From assembly GCA_023418475.1 (NCBI GenBank), contig JAEZZO010000004.1, positions 90,281 through 154,280 of the forward strand: a stretch of DNA of 64,000 bases, in the 5' to 3' direction. This document shows positions 45,087-52,655 of this stretch, in pieces. A program made the translations under genes and the position numbers. Numbering within the stretch: the first letter of the stretch is position 1; each line of letters opens with the position of its first letter. The notes beneath the pieces are model-generated. The model saw only the letters and a list, made by a program, of their open reading frames with translations, did not search any database and was not told the DNA's origin. The stretch comes from Bacillota bacterium (GTDB lineage: Bacteria; Bacillota; Clostridia; Lachnospirales; Lachnospiraceae).

Positions 45087-45229
45087 TCTTCTCACCTCAC
45101 TTTCTTTTAGGTAACTTCAAAACTTGGTAATTATGATTGTCATGTACGCAGAAATCATAACATATAGCACTATATGGTTTTGCGAGTGCCTTTTCATAAT
45201 ATCTATAGTAAGCCTATAGGCTTTTTGTA

Positions 45230-45265
45230 TAAAAAAATCCCTTACCAAATAAATTGGTAAGGGAT
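45230..45265 (-). terminator. Expression-platform terminator of the M-box
   Basis: Perfect 12-bp arms ATCCCTTACCAA and TTGGTAAGGGAT with a 5-base loop, followed on the minus strand by seven T residues. Confidence 0.9.
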
Positions 45266-45307
45266 ATAAATCCACTCTAAAAGCATATATACAATAAAGT
45301 ATAATAT

Positions 45308-45455
45308 CCGTTCAAGTTTTAGCATCGCAGGGCGATGAAATTGTATTAGATTACGCCTTATACGACGAAACCTGCTGACCTTCTTATAGTGTCTCCACTA
45401 CTTTGCGGTAACAATCCTTATCCCTGCGGTAGCCTCACCTACCGTATATTCAATT
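45308..45455 (-). ncRNA. M-box (ykoK) magnesium riboswitch
   Basis: On the minus strand the leader contains GGTAGGTGAGGCTACC, GGATAAGGATTGTTACCGC, GTGGAGACACT, AAGGTCAGCAGG and the closing TGCTAAAACTTGAACG, in the order of the M-box aptamer. It folds compactly when Mg2+ is bound and then lets the terminator at 45230-45265 form, switching off the magnesium transporter. Position upstream of mgtA on the same strand and the terminator agree. Exact ends are approximate. Confidence 0.87.
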
Positions 45456-45464
45456 TCTTTAAAC

Positions 45465-45493
45465 AGGGTAGCACTTTATTTAGAATATGTCAA
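45465..45493 (-). promoter_or_regulatory. Promoter of the mgtA leader
   Basis: Consensus TTGACA (45488-45493), a 17-bp spacer and TACCCT (45465-45470) on the minus strand, just upstream of the M-box. Confidence 0.65.
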
Positions 45494-45550
45494 GACTTAA
45501 ATAACAGGAATTCATTTGAAAAGCGGGTACACCTTTGTTCAGTCTATCAA

Positions 45551-45621
45551 AGCGGGTAATGGGAATCGAACCCACACATTAACCTTGGGAAGGTCATACG
45601 CTACCACTACATCATACCCGC
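45551..45621 (-). tRNA. tRNA-Gly (anticodon CCC)
   Basis: The minus strand reads GCGGGTA at the 5' end and TACCCGC at the 3' end (7-bp acceptor), D-arm with AGTGGTAG, anticodon stem TGACC/GGTTA around loop TTCCCAA, and T-arm GTGGG-TTCGATT-CCCAT. The anticodon CCC reads GGG glycine codons. The discriminator base is U and CCA is not encoded. It is a single tRNA gene, not part of a cluster here. Confidence 0.93.
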
Positions 45622-45773
45622 ATCCTTATTTTACTATATTTTGCCTATGTGCGTTATTATACCACCGGCCTGGCCCTATGTCTATAGTAAAATTAATCTT
45701 GTCTGTTTTGTGCACGGTTCACTGTTCATCGTCAGCCAAATTTTATTAAAATCTACCGGACACTTAGAAAAAG

Positions 45774-47456
45774 TTATTTGAAATCATCTAAATACTTATT
45801 TAAATTAAGCTGATATTCATTCATAAACACGTACCGGGGTTTTACAACATACATCTTTAATTTCTTTTTATCATGATTCTCGAGCATATAATAAATACTC
45901 TTAACCCTGCCTTGTTCGTCATATTCGATGGACCAGCCTTCAGAAGACTTTCTTGTAAGCAGTGCGCTGACGAGCTGCTGGTTTTCATCCGCACTCTTAT
46001 ACTCCAGATTAATCTTCAGATCACCGTATTTATTCCCTCCCTCCTGCATTAGTTTTTCTACGCTTTTAATTATCACGCTGCCATTTTCAAAGGCAATCTC
46101 CTTATCTAATGTAACTTCCTCATCAACCTTTGGAATTGGCAGGGTAACCTTTTCCTCCTCCTTTGATTCAACGACAACATACGGAATATAAAGCTTGTAA
46201 TCCCTGGAACCATCGCTCACATCAAAGGTATAGGCAGCATTCATGCCACTTCCATAGCTGCCAGGCAGCGTGTAATTTTTATCTCCATGTTCCGTTTTTA
46301 GAGTCAGTTTCTTACCGAAATATGAAAAATCATAATCATGATCGAAGCTGATCAAATTATATTTGGAATAATTCACAGGGTAAACATTCACACGAAGCTT
46401 GTGATCTGTAAGCTTTGCGGTAGCAGTCAGGCTGATATTATTATGGGTACCGGTTATTCCGATCTCATCCAGGCTCTGGTGCTGCTCCAGCGTGATTAAT
46501 TGGAAATCGGCACGGATATCGTAATCCTCTAATACAAGAGTATAGGTTTTTAATGGATCAAGTAGTTCCGGAGCAAGATTGAAATTGTAGGAGAAATTCT
46601 CAATTAATCCTCCGCCGCTGCCGCCGCTTACCATCGGGTATTTCTTTTGATCAACAAGGATATAAATATTTGGTTTTTCAAGCCGATCGGTTTCCTTCAG
46701 CTTCTTCCATTCCAGATCTTTATCCTTCAGGAGCTGTTCATCCGTATAGTTTGCTCTTTCAAAGCTGAAGCTTACAGTCAATTCGCTGTCACTTGCCACA
46801 GCACTCATAATGTTCAGGCTTCCCTTGTCGTTTTCTGCGTTGACAGGGGATTTTAACTGATATAGGATTTCCGGATTGTTTTCGATAATTCCTACTCCAG
46901 GGATTAGGCTGATCAGGTTATGAAAGGCAAGTGCGATATTACTGCTGTATTTCCAGGCAAATAGACTGAATAGTAGGACGGCAGCAGCAATGATATATAA
47001 TTTTCTGGGATTTGATCTTTCTTTTTTAGAACTTACATTGCCAGGATTTGAGGCATCATCACTCGGGCTAGAACTTTCCCTATTTAGATTTAAGTCAACT
47101 GAGTCTATACTTGATTTTTCTGTTCTAGAACGAAGATCTTCTATAATTAAGTTAGAGCTTCCCATCCTCAGGCTTGCGTCTTCATTATCGCCTAATAAAT
47201 CTGATTCAGAATAATCCACATTACCTAAACTATTCTTTCCACTTTGCAATACCGGATAGAAATTATCTAAATAAAGCTTTTTAGCTGTTCTCTCCTTGAT
47301 ATCTTGTATATCTTTCCAATTTAACTCTTCGGCTTCTATATTTTCAATATCCTTCAATAACTCTGTGGCTTCTTCCGGATTAAGCTCGTCAAGTATACCT
47401 ACAATACTTCTTTCTGTATCATTTTCATTTAGCAAGTATGTTATTTTCTCTTTCAA
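45774..47456 (-). CDS. DUF4179 domain protein, probable anti-sigma partner
   Basis: A 560-aa protein with an acidic cytoplasmic N-terminus (about 150 residues, ELNPEEATELLKDIENIEAE), one membrane helix near residues 155-175 and a DUF4179 extracytoplasmic domain, followed by further beta-rich regions. DUF4179 proteins are regularly encoded after an ECF-type sigma factor and are thought to restrain it. Start TTG 47456 is chosen because GGGAGG lies eight bases before it, while in-frame GTG 47465 touches the ribosome site. It overlaps the sigma gene by 32 bases. Confidence 0.85.
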   Translation of the reverse strand: MKEKITYLLNENDTERSIVGILDELNPEEATELLKDIENIEAEELNWKDIQDIKERTAKKLYLDNFYPVLQSGKNSLGNVDYSESDLLGDNEDASLRMGSSNLIIEDLRSRTEKSSIDSVDLNLNRESSSPSDDASNPGNVSSKKERSNPRKLYIIAAAVLLFSLFAWKYSSNIALAFHNLISLIPGVGIIENNPEILYQLKSPVNAENDKGSLNIMSAVASDSELTVSFSFERANYTDEQLLKDKDLEWKKLKETDRLEKPNIYILVDQKKYPMVSGGSGGGLIENFSYNFNLAPELLDPLKTYTLVLEDYDIRADFQLITLEQHQSLDEIGITGTHNNISLTATAKLTDHKLRVNVYPVNYSKYNLISFDHDYDFSYFGKKLTLKTEHGDKNYTLPGSYGSGMNAAYTFDVSDGSRDYKLYIPYVVVESKEEEKVTLPIPKVDEEVTLDKEIAFENGSVIIKSVEKLMQEGGNKYGDLKINLEYKSADENQQLVSALLTRKSSEGWSIEYDEQGRVKSIYYMLENHDKKKLKMYVVKPRYVFMNEYQLNLNKYLDDFK

Positions 47457-48012
47457 GATCCACACCTCCCAACATTATTCGAAGCTTTTTTAAACCTCTT
47501 GATATCTTTTTATCAACAGTGTTCTCACGCAAGCATAGTATCTCCGCAATTTCTTTCGTCTTCTGGCCAAGGTAATATTTCCGGATGAAAATCTCCTGAT
47601 CCGGTATACCAAGGGATGAAATTGCCTTAAGTAGAATCTTTTTTTGTTCTTTCTTAATTATATCCTGTTCTAAATTAGTATGAATATCTTCAAATTGTTC
47701 GAGACCTTCTGCTGGATTGCTGCTGCGAAGGGCACTGCGGGCTAGCTTGCGATACAGATCAATACCTTTGTTTTTAGCCAGGACTGCCAGGTAGGCCTTG
47801 ATGGAACCCCTATTAAGATCAAGCTTATCCTGCTGTTGATAGAATTCCAGAAAAACATCACTGGAACACTCTTTCACATCCTCTTCTGTACCGACTACAG
47901 ATAATTTACTATGGATTATACTGTAAACCAATCCGCCGTACTGATCGATCAGATGATCCAGGCCTTGATTTGGATTTGATTTAAGCTCGTTTATCAGTTC
48001 TATGTCCTGCAA
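47425..48012 (-). CDS. ECF-type RNA polymerase sigma factor
   Basis: A 195-aa sigma-70 family protein. Region 2 spans YGGLVYSIIHSK to AYLAVLAKNKGIDLYRK; region 4 spans LGIPDQEIFIRKYYLGQKTK to RENTVDKKISRGLKKLRIML, with the helix-turn-helix. It would direct polymerase to a stress or envelope regulon under control of the DUF4179 protein encoded in overlap. TTG 48012 has AAAGGAG eight bases upstream; GTG 48021 lies on the ribosome site. Confidence 0.9.
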   Translation of the reverse strand: MQDIELINELKSNPNQGLDHLIDQYGGLVYSIIHSKLSVVGTEEDVKECSSDVFLEFYQQQDKLDLNRGSIKAYLAVLAKNKGIDLYRKLARSALRSSNPAEGLEQFEDIHTNLEQDIIKKEQKKILLKAISSLGIPDQEIFIRKYYLGQKTKEIAEILCLRENTVDKKISRGLKKLRIMLGGVDLERENNILAK

Positions 48013-48021
48013 CCATATCAC

Positions 48022-48363
48022 TCCTTTTACTGTTTTTAACCGGGTTATCTATTAATTCGCAGTTTGATCAGATAATCTGACCAAAAAATATATATTTCTT
48101 TTGTACAGCAAAAACAGCAAGCAGGCAAGTAAAAAATTACCTGTGGTGAAAATATTAAAATGTCTGGGAATTAGAGATTAAAAATATTTAATCTGGAAAT
48201 AATATTTATGTAATTTACAAATGCATTTCTAGAGATTGGAAACCAAAGGAAAACAGGGTGAGATTTCATACGCATTTCTAGAGGATGAAATTTGTGCAAG
48301 AAAGTATATGGATAAGGAATAAATAAAAAATTTTCGGAGAAAAATATTGTTGAGGTGATGACA
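48022..48363. promoter_or_regulatory. Divergent region with palindrome before the sigma gene
   Basis: TGATCAGAT-A-ATCTGACCA (48065-48083) is a near-perfect palindrome 53 bases before the sigma start, and TAACCGGGTTA lies closer. A 12-bp direct repeat GCATTTCTAGAG occurs near 48223 and 48272. These may control the sigma gene or the divergent spoIIQ-like gene. Confidence 0.4.
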
Positions 48364-49320
48364 GTGAAAAAGAACAAATTTACTGAATTTTTCAAAGGAA
48401 AAGGTTATTTTGTGTTATTGTTTGTCGGTGTAGTTGCAATTGCAGCAGTTGCGCTGGTAGGATCACAGTTAACCACTACGAAGAATAGTGGAGAACAAAA
48501 GAGCGTAGATCTTAATGATACCGACAATAACATAGCAGCGAAAAACGATGTTAATCAGGCCGCTGAAAATAACCCGGTATCGGAGAAGATCGCTAATAAT
48601 GCAGGTGATAAAGCTAACGATACCACAGCAAGTAATTCCACAACAGGCAATACCGCAAAAGGGAATGCTGCAGCGAATAAAACCGCAGCAAACGTTACTG
48701 CAGCAAATAAAGTTGCAGACGGTAAAACTGCAGCGAAGGATGTTGCCAGCAATGATGTAGAATATGAAGACTATTCTGCGGATAACGGCAACACAGCGTC
48801 TGCAACAGCCGACAATTCACAGAAGACAGATACTTCTGTTGCAACCGCAGGAAAAGTCGTTGCACCGGATAACAGTGCCCCCGTTGATGCACTTTCCTTC
48901 AAGGCAGAGGATGGTCTTCAGTGGCCTGTTAAGGGCAATGTCATTATGAATTTTAGTATGGATCATACCATTTATTTTGCTACATTAATGCAGTATAAAT
49001 GTAATCCAGCTATCATAATTGACGCGAAGGTAGGTGCCGAGGTTAAGGCATCCGCAGATGGAATTGTATCTGATATTCAAGAAAACAACGATGAAACGGG
49101 ATATACAGTTACAATGGATATTGGTAACGGATATAACCTGGTTTACGGACAACTGAAAAAGGACAGTGTTTCCCTTAAGATTGGAGACAGTGTGAAGAAA
49201 GGCGATGTAATCGGTAAGGTTGCGGAACCTACAAAATATTACACGGTGGAAGGCAGCAACCTCTATTTTGAAGTTACAGAAAATAACCAGGCAGTAAATC
49301 CTATGTTATATCTGCATTAA
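48364..49320 (+). CDS. SpoIIQ-like M23/LytM-domain protein, catalytic residues lost
   Basis: A 318-aa membrane protein. One helix (about residues 16-38) is followed by a long Ala/Asn/Thr/Lys-rich linker (about 45-175) and a LytM fold (LQWPVKGNVIMNFSMDHTIY to the end). The zinc-site residues of active M23 peptidases are missing: the HxGxD segment reads NPAIIIDAKVG and the final HxH strand reads NLYFEV. This suits SpoIIQ, which bridges forespore and mother cell with SpoIIIAH rather than cutting peptidoglycan. GTG 48364 is used because GAGG lies eight bases before it. The spoIIQ assignment is likely but not certain. Confidence 0.75.
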   Translation: MKKNKFTEFFKGKGYFVLLFVGVVAIAAVALVGSQLTTTKNSGEQKSVDLNDTDNNIAAKNDVNQAAENNPVSEKIANNAGDKANDTTASNSTTGNTAKGNAAANKTAANVTAANKVADGKTAAKDVASNDVEYEDYSADNGNTASATADNSQKTDTSVATAGKVVAPDNSAPVDALSFKAEDGLQWPVKGNVIMNFSMDHTIYFATLMQYKCNPAIIIDAKVGAEVKASADGIVSDIQENNDETGYTVTMDIGNGYNLVYGQLKKDSVSLKIGDSVKKGDVIGKVAEPTKYYTVEGSNLYFEVTENNQAVNPMLYLH

Positions 49321-49337
49321 TAAGCAGGAATAAATCA

Positions 49338-49388
49338 AAAAACGAGTGGGAAGGCTTATGAATTAATAAGCCATACTCACTCGTTTTT
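49338..49388. terminator. Bidirectional terminator
   Basis: AAAAACGAGTG (49338-49348) pairs with CACTCGTTTTT (49378-49388) and an inner GGCTTAT/ATAAGCC stem, with T-runs on both strands. It serves the converging spoIIQ-like and niaR genes. Confidence 0.85.
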
Positions 49389-49389
49389 A

Positions 49390-49902
49390 TTATTGATATA
49401 AATACCCTTTTTCTTTTAACGCCTGATTAATTCGATCTAAAGCATTATCTGTATCAGCCTCTACGGTGTGTTGGTGAACACCATCTGTTAATTCTTTCAA
49501 AGGAACAATCTTCTTTTCCTTAACCTTTTTCACAAAATCGTATACATCCTGGCGATTTCGTATAATTAAAGCAGTAGTTATTTCACCATAGATTTCATGG
49601 CTTACCAGAACATCCAATATCTTACCGCCGTTATCTACGATGGTGCAAAGCTCATCTTCTATTTGCTCCGTGGTATGCTTTACCTTAAAAATACGCTTAC
49701 TACAGGGAGAATTTGTATTGTAAAGCATATATCCCTTCGTGGTTGATATAATATTAATGTCAAAGGCGCGTACCAGGGCGATATCCTGAACGATCACCTG
49801 GCGGCTCACACCAAGAAGGCGTGCTAATTCGCCTCCGGAAATCGGCTCAGAATGTTCTTCTAATAATTTTATCAATTGTTCTCTGCGTTTATTTCCTTCC
49901 AT
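49390..49902 (-). CDS. niaR: NiaR-type transcriptional repressor (HTH plus 3H domain)
   Basis: A 170-aa regulator of NAD/niacin genes. The N-terminal winged HTH (ISGGELARLLGVSRQVIVQDIALVR) is followed by the 3H domain with the histidines that bind metal and nicotinic acid: His76 in KVKHTTEQ, His102 in SHEIYGE, and His143/His145 in DGVHQHTVEA. With niacin bound it represses de novo NAD synthesis or niacin uptake genes. None of those targets lies in this window, so it acts at a distance. Confidence 0.9.
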   Translation of the reverse strand: MEGNKRREQLIKLLEEHSEPISGGELARLLGVSRQVIVQDIALVRAFDINIISTTKGYMLYNTNSPCSKRIFKVKHTTEQIEDELCTIVDNGGKILDVLVSHEIYGEITTALIIRNRQDVYDFVKKVKEKKIVPLKELTDGVHQHTVEADTDNALDRINQALKEKGYLYQ

Positions 49903-50130
49903 TGGCTCATCCTTCTTTGTTTGGTTAGTTGACTTATGATAGGAAAAACATATATAATATGATAGTCATAATCGGTTGATTGTAACGTTTGATAGGAACC
50001 TGTTATTGAAACAATTATCGTGCTCCTGCTTGTATTAACAGCATAATTATATACTGAGAGGCACTGATTGGCAATGGTTTGTTTTATATATGGTAATATT
50101 GGGAACAGTAATCGGAAAAGGGGATAATAG

Positions 50131-50400
50131 ATGTTTCGTTTATGGGCTAAAGTATTTAAGGATAATCGAATGATTAAAGATATGGTGGTTTGTAATGACA
50201 GTGCTAATTTGCGCAGGACGCAGAAAATATTCATGGCCATAGATGAAATCTGCCATGCATATGATTTATCAAAACCAATCTGGCTGAATGTGACGGCGGA
50301 GGATTTTAAGCGGCATGACAAAACCAGATTTACAAAGGACAATTTTATAGAGACGATCGATTTTGATTATCTTGAAATTCATGTAATAGAGGAAGATTAA
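50131..50400 (+). CDS. Conserved small protein of unknown function
   Basis: An 89-aa soluble protein with mixed helix and strand, rich in Asp, Lys and Phe, containing KPIWLNVTAEDFKRHDKTRF and ending FDYLEIHVIEED. GGGGAT lies nine bases before ATG 50131. The style recalls small proteins seen widely in Lachnospiraceae genomes; that is from memory, and no function is known. The opposite frame at 49872-50342 overlaps niaR and is not credible. Confidence 0.7.
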   Translation: MFRLWAKVFKDNRMIKDMVVCNDSANLRRTQKIFMAIDEICHAYDLSKPIWLNVTAEDFKRHDKTRFTKDNFIETIDFDYLEIHVIEED

Positions 50401-50478
50401 TACAGATCAAAGGTCGAATGGATACACATTTAGCAGCATTTCCCCGAAAAAAACGATGTTCGGTATAGGAGAGGCAGG

Positions 50479-51348
50479 ATGCAAATGTTTCGTAGATATA
50501 GTATAATGGCAGCACTATTGATGATTTTATTTCTTTCTGCTTGTCATAAGAAGGTGAGCCAGGAGTTAATTCGAGAACAGCCAGGCGGACAGGTTACTAA
50601 AGAAGCCGGATCACAGGAAAAAACCGTTTTGCAGGATGAAGCCGGTTTAAAGAATAAAGACTCTTTTTGTGAAGAAACGGGAGCAAACACGGATAATAAA
50701 ATAAAAAACATAAATAATAAGAAGATAAATACACACAGTGGGGAAAGAGATGTTAAGAACAATGAAAAATATTTTTACTATGAAAAAATCTCTGAAAAAG
50801 TAAAATCCAGAATTAACGGTAAATCTTATGGCGATAATTGTGATATTCCATATGAAGAGCTCCGATATGTCAGAGTGCTTTACTGGGGCTTTGATGCTGA
50901 GAGCCATGAGGGAGAGCTGATTGTAAATAAATTAATCGCTGACGATATGATTGCGATTTTTAAGGAATTATATGAAATAAAATATCCGATCGAAAAGATG
51001 GTTCTTGTTGATGACTATGATGCGGATGATGATGCCTCTATGGCTGCAGATAATACCTCATCTTTCAATTACCGCAAGGTGGATGGTACGGAGCACCTCT
51101 CCCAGCACAGCTATGGATTGGCGATCGATATTAATCCCAGGTATAACCCATATGTAAAGGGTAAGGGTAATAAAAAATCCATAACACCGGAAAACGGTAA
51201 AACATATGCAGACCGTTCGTTTGACTGCAAATATTATATCAAAAAGGGAGATGCCTGTTATAAGGCATTTACTGAGAGAGGCTTTACCTGGGGAGGAGAA
51301 TGGAAGAGTTTGAAAGATTATCAGCACTTTCAAAAAAAGAAAGAATAG
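50479..51348 (+). CDS. M15-family D,D-/L,D-carboxypeptidase lipoprotein
   Basis: A 289-aa lipoprotein: signal peptide with lipobox LSAC (Cys22), a polar linker to about residue 95, then a peptidase M15_4 (VanY-like) domain. Zinc ligands His210 and Asp217 lie in LSQHSYGLAIDINPRYNPY and His283 in DYQHFQK; GGEW and CYKAF precede the last. It trims the stem peptide of peptidoglycan on the outer face. ATG 50479 follows GGAGAGGCAGG. Confidence 0.9.
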   Translation: MQMFRRYSIMAALLMILFLSACHKKVSQELIREQPGGQVTKEAGSQEKTVLQDEAGLKNKDSFCEETGANTDNKIKNINNKKINTHSGERDVKNNEKYFYYEKISEKVKSRINGKSYGDNCDIPYEELRYVRVLYWGFDAESHEGELIVNKLIADDMIAIFKELYEIKYPIEKMVLVDDYDADDDASMAADNTSSFNYRKVDGTEHLSQHSYGLAIDINPRYNPYVKGKGNKKSITPENGKTYADRSFDCKYYIKKGDACYKAFTERGFTWGGEWKSLKDYQHFQKKKE

Positions 51349-51377
51349 AGAAATCTGAACAGTAACTGTACAGGAAT

Positions 51378-51480
51378 GATATAATAACAAATTTCCAATC
51401 ATGATGTCGCAAGGCGGCATGTCAAATAATTGGGGAAAGCCTAGAATGAGCACCGCGGTGCTCATTTCGGGGTTCTTCTT
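51378..51480 (+). ncRNA. Possible small structured RNA or terminator region
   Basis: An extended -10 (TGATATAAT) at about 51378-51386 is followed by a CCAAT...ATTGG stem with an inner GTCGC/GCGGC hairpin. Then comes a perfect 22-bp palindrome AATGAGCACCG/CGGTGCTCATT (51445-51466) and a pyrimidine tail. It could be an independent small RNA, or simply the end of the M15 transcript. Not matched to a known RNA family. Confidence 0.3.
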
Positions 51481-51516
51481 AGTGCGAAAATGCTTTTTCT
51501 TCACACTTACAAAGGA

Positions 51517-51546
51517 TTGATTTTAAAATAGAAGCTATGATATAAT
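51517..51546 (+). promoter_or_regulatory. Promoter of the HD-GYP gene
   Basis: TTGATT (51517-51522), an 18-bp spacer and extended TGATATAAT (hexamer 51541-51546). The start near 51553 leaves a 54-base leader before ATG 51607. Confidence 0.6.
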
Positions 51547-51606
51547 GACAGTAAGCGTGATAATATGGATAAGGGAAACCGCATTTGCATCAGCAAGGGG
51601 GGCTAT

Positions 51607-52641
51607 ATGGGGCGTGTTTTGGTTAAATGTCATGATTTAGAGATGTTTGAGCAATCAAAAAAGGCGTTGCAAGCGCAGCATGAGGTGGTGCTGTTGCCAG
51701 AGGATACCTCGATGATAGAGACTCTAAATGTTAGTCCGGTTGATCTTGTCCTGATTGTACTGTCAGATGCTGATACAAGCGGTTATCATACGTTCCATAT
51801 GATAAAAAAGGTTCCTGAGATGAAAGGAAAGCCGATTGTTTTTTTGATGCCGCATTATAATGATATTCTGGAACGGAAGGCAGTATCGCTCGGAGCAAAT
51901 GATATCATATCCATACCGGTTACGAATGAATTATTACTTTTGAAGATCAACGCCTGTCTTGAACTTGCACAGCTTAGAACAGAAAGACCATATGTGGAGA
52001 AGTACCAGGATGCGATCTCCTTTTGTTTTGCGGAGCTGGTAGAATGCAGAGATGTTATAACTGGTGGTCATTTAAAGAACACAACCAGGTATTTTAAAAT
52101 ACTTTTACAGGAAGCAATGGCATGTGATTATTATAAAAACATGATCTCAAAAGATGATGAGAAGGATATTCTCCGATCGGCAACTCTTCATGATATTGGT
52201 AAAATCGGTATCTCAGATGATATTCTGCGTAAGGAATCCTCCCTTGATTATAATGAGTTTGAATTTATGAAGACACATACAACACTTGGTAAGCAGGCTT
52301 TTGAGAAAATTATTAAGGAAACAGGCGGGGCAAAATGGTTATATCTTGCCAAGGATATGGCATATTGCCATCATGAGAGATGGGACGGAACCGGATATCC
52401 GAATGGTTTAAAGGGAGAAGAGATTCCTCTTTATGCAAGAATGCTTACTATAGCAGATGTTTATGATGCTCTGACCTCCAACAGGGCTTACAAAAAAGCC
52501 TATAGTCATAAGCGGGCTATGGACATCATAGCAGAGGGGAAGGGCAGTTTTTTTGATCCCATGCTGGTGGATTTATTTATGAAAGCAAATAAGCGGTTTG
52601 AGGAAACTCTGCAAAAGAAGAGACCATCACCGGAAAAATAG
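51607..52641 (+). CDS. HD-GYP phosphodiesterase with degenerate receiver domain
   Basis: A 344-aa protein. The N-terminal 120 residues have the receiver fold, but the acidic pair is replaced (RVLVKCHD) and the phosphoacceptor position reads LVLIVLSDAD without the expected Asp, so it is a pseudo-receiver. The HD-GYP part has LHDIGKIGI, CHHERWDGTGYPNGLKGEEI and ARMLTIADVYDALTS, the full set for hydrolysis of cyclic di-GMP. ATG 51607 with AAGGGGGG upstream is preferred to ATG 51565. The next gene is dnaX, 14 bases on, so the two may be co-transcribed. Confidence 0.88.
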   Translation: MGRVLVKCHDLEMFEQSKKALQAQHEVVLLPEDTSMIETLNVSPVDLVLIVLSDADTSGYHTFHMIKKVPEMKGKPIVFLMPHYNDILERKAVSLGANDIISIPVTNELLLLKINACLELAQLRTERPYVEKYQDAISFCFAELVECRDVITGGHLKNTTRYFKILLQEAMACDYYKNMISKDDEKDILRSATLHDIGKIGISDDILRKESSLDYNEFEFMKTHTTLGKQAFEKIIKETGGAKWLYLAKDMAYCHHERWDGTGYPNGLKGEEIPLYARMLTIADVYDALTSNRAYKKAYSHKRAMDIIAEGKGSFFDPMLVDLFMKANKRFEETLQKKRPSPEK

Positions 52642-52655
52642 AAAGGAAGTAGCCT

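Noticed and set aside
44856..45250. Second riboswitch between the M-box and mgtA
   Set aside because: Hairpins are present but no conserved aptamer core of a known class could be read; described instead as leader structure.
45516..45749. 77-codon plus frame
   Set aside because: It runs antisense through the tRNA-Gly gene.
48548..48949. Several overlapping frames on both strands inside the spoIIQ-like gene
   Set aside because: They are shadows of its Ala/Asn/Thr/Lys-rich linker.
49872..50342. 156-codon minus frame
   Set aside because: It overlaps niaR and the well-supported 50131 gene, begins without a ribosome site and has no recognisable domain.
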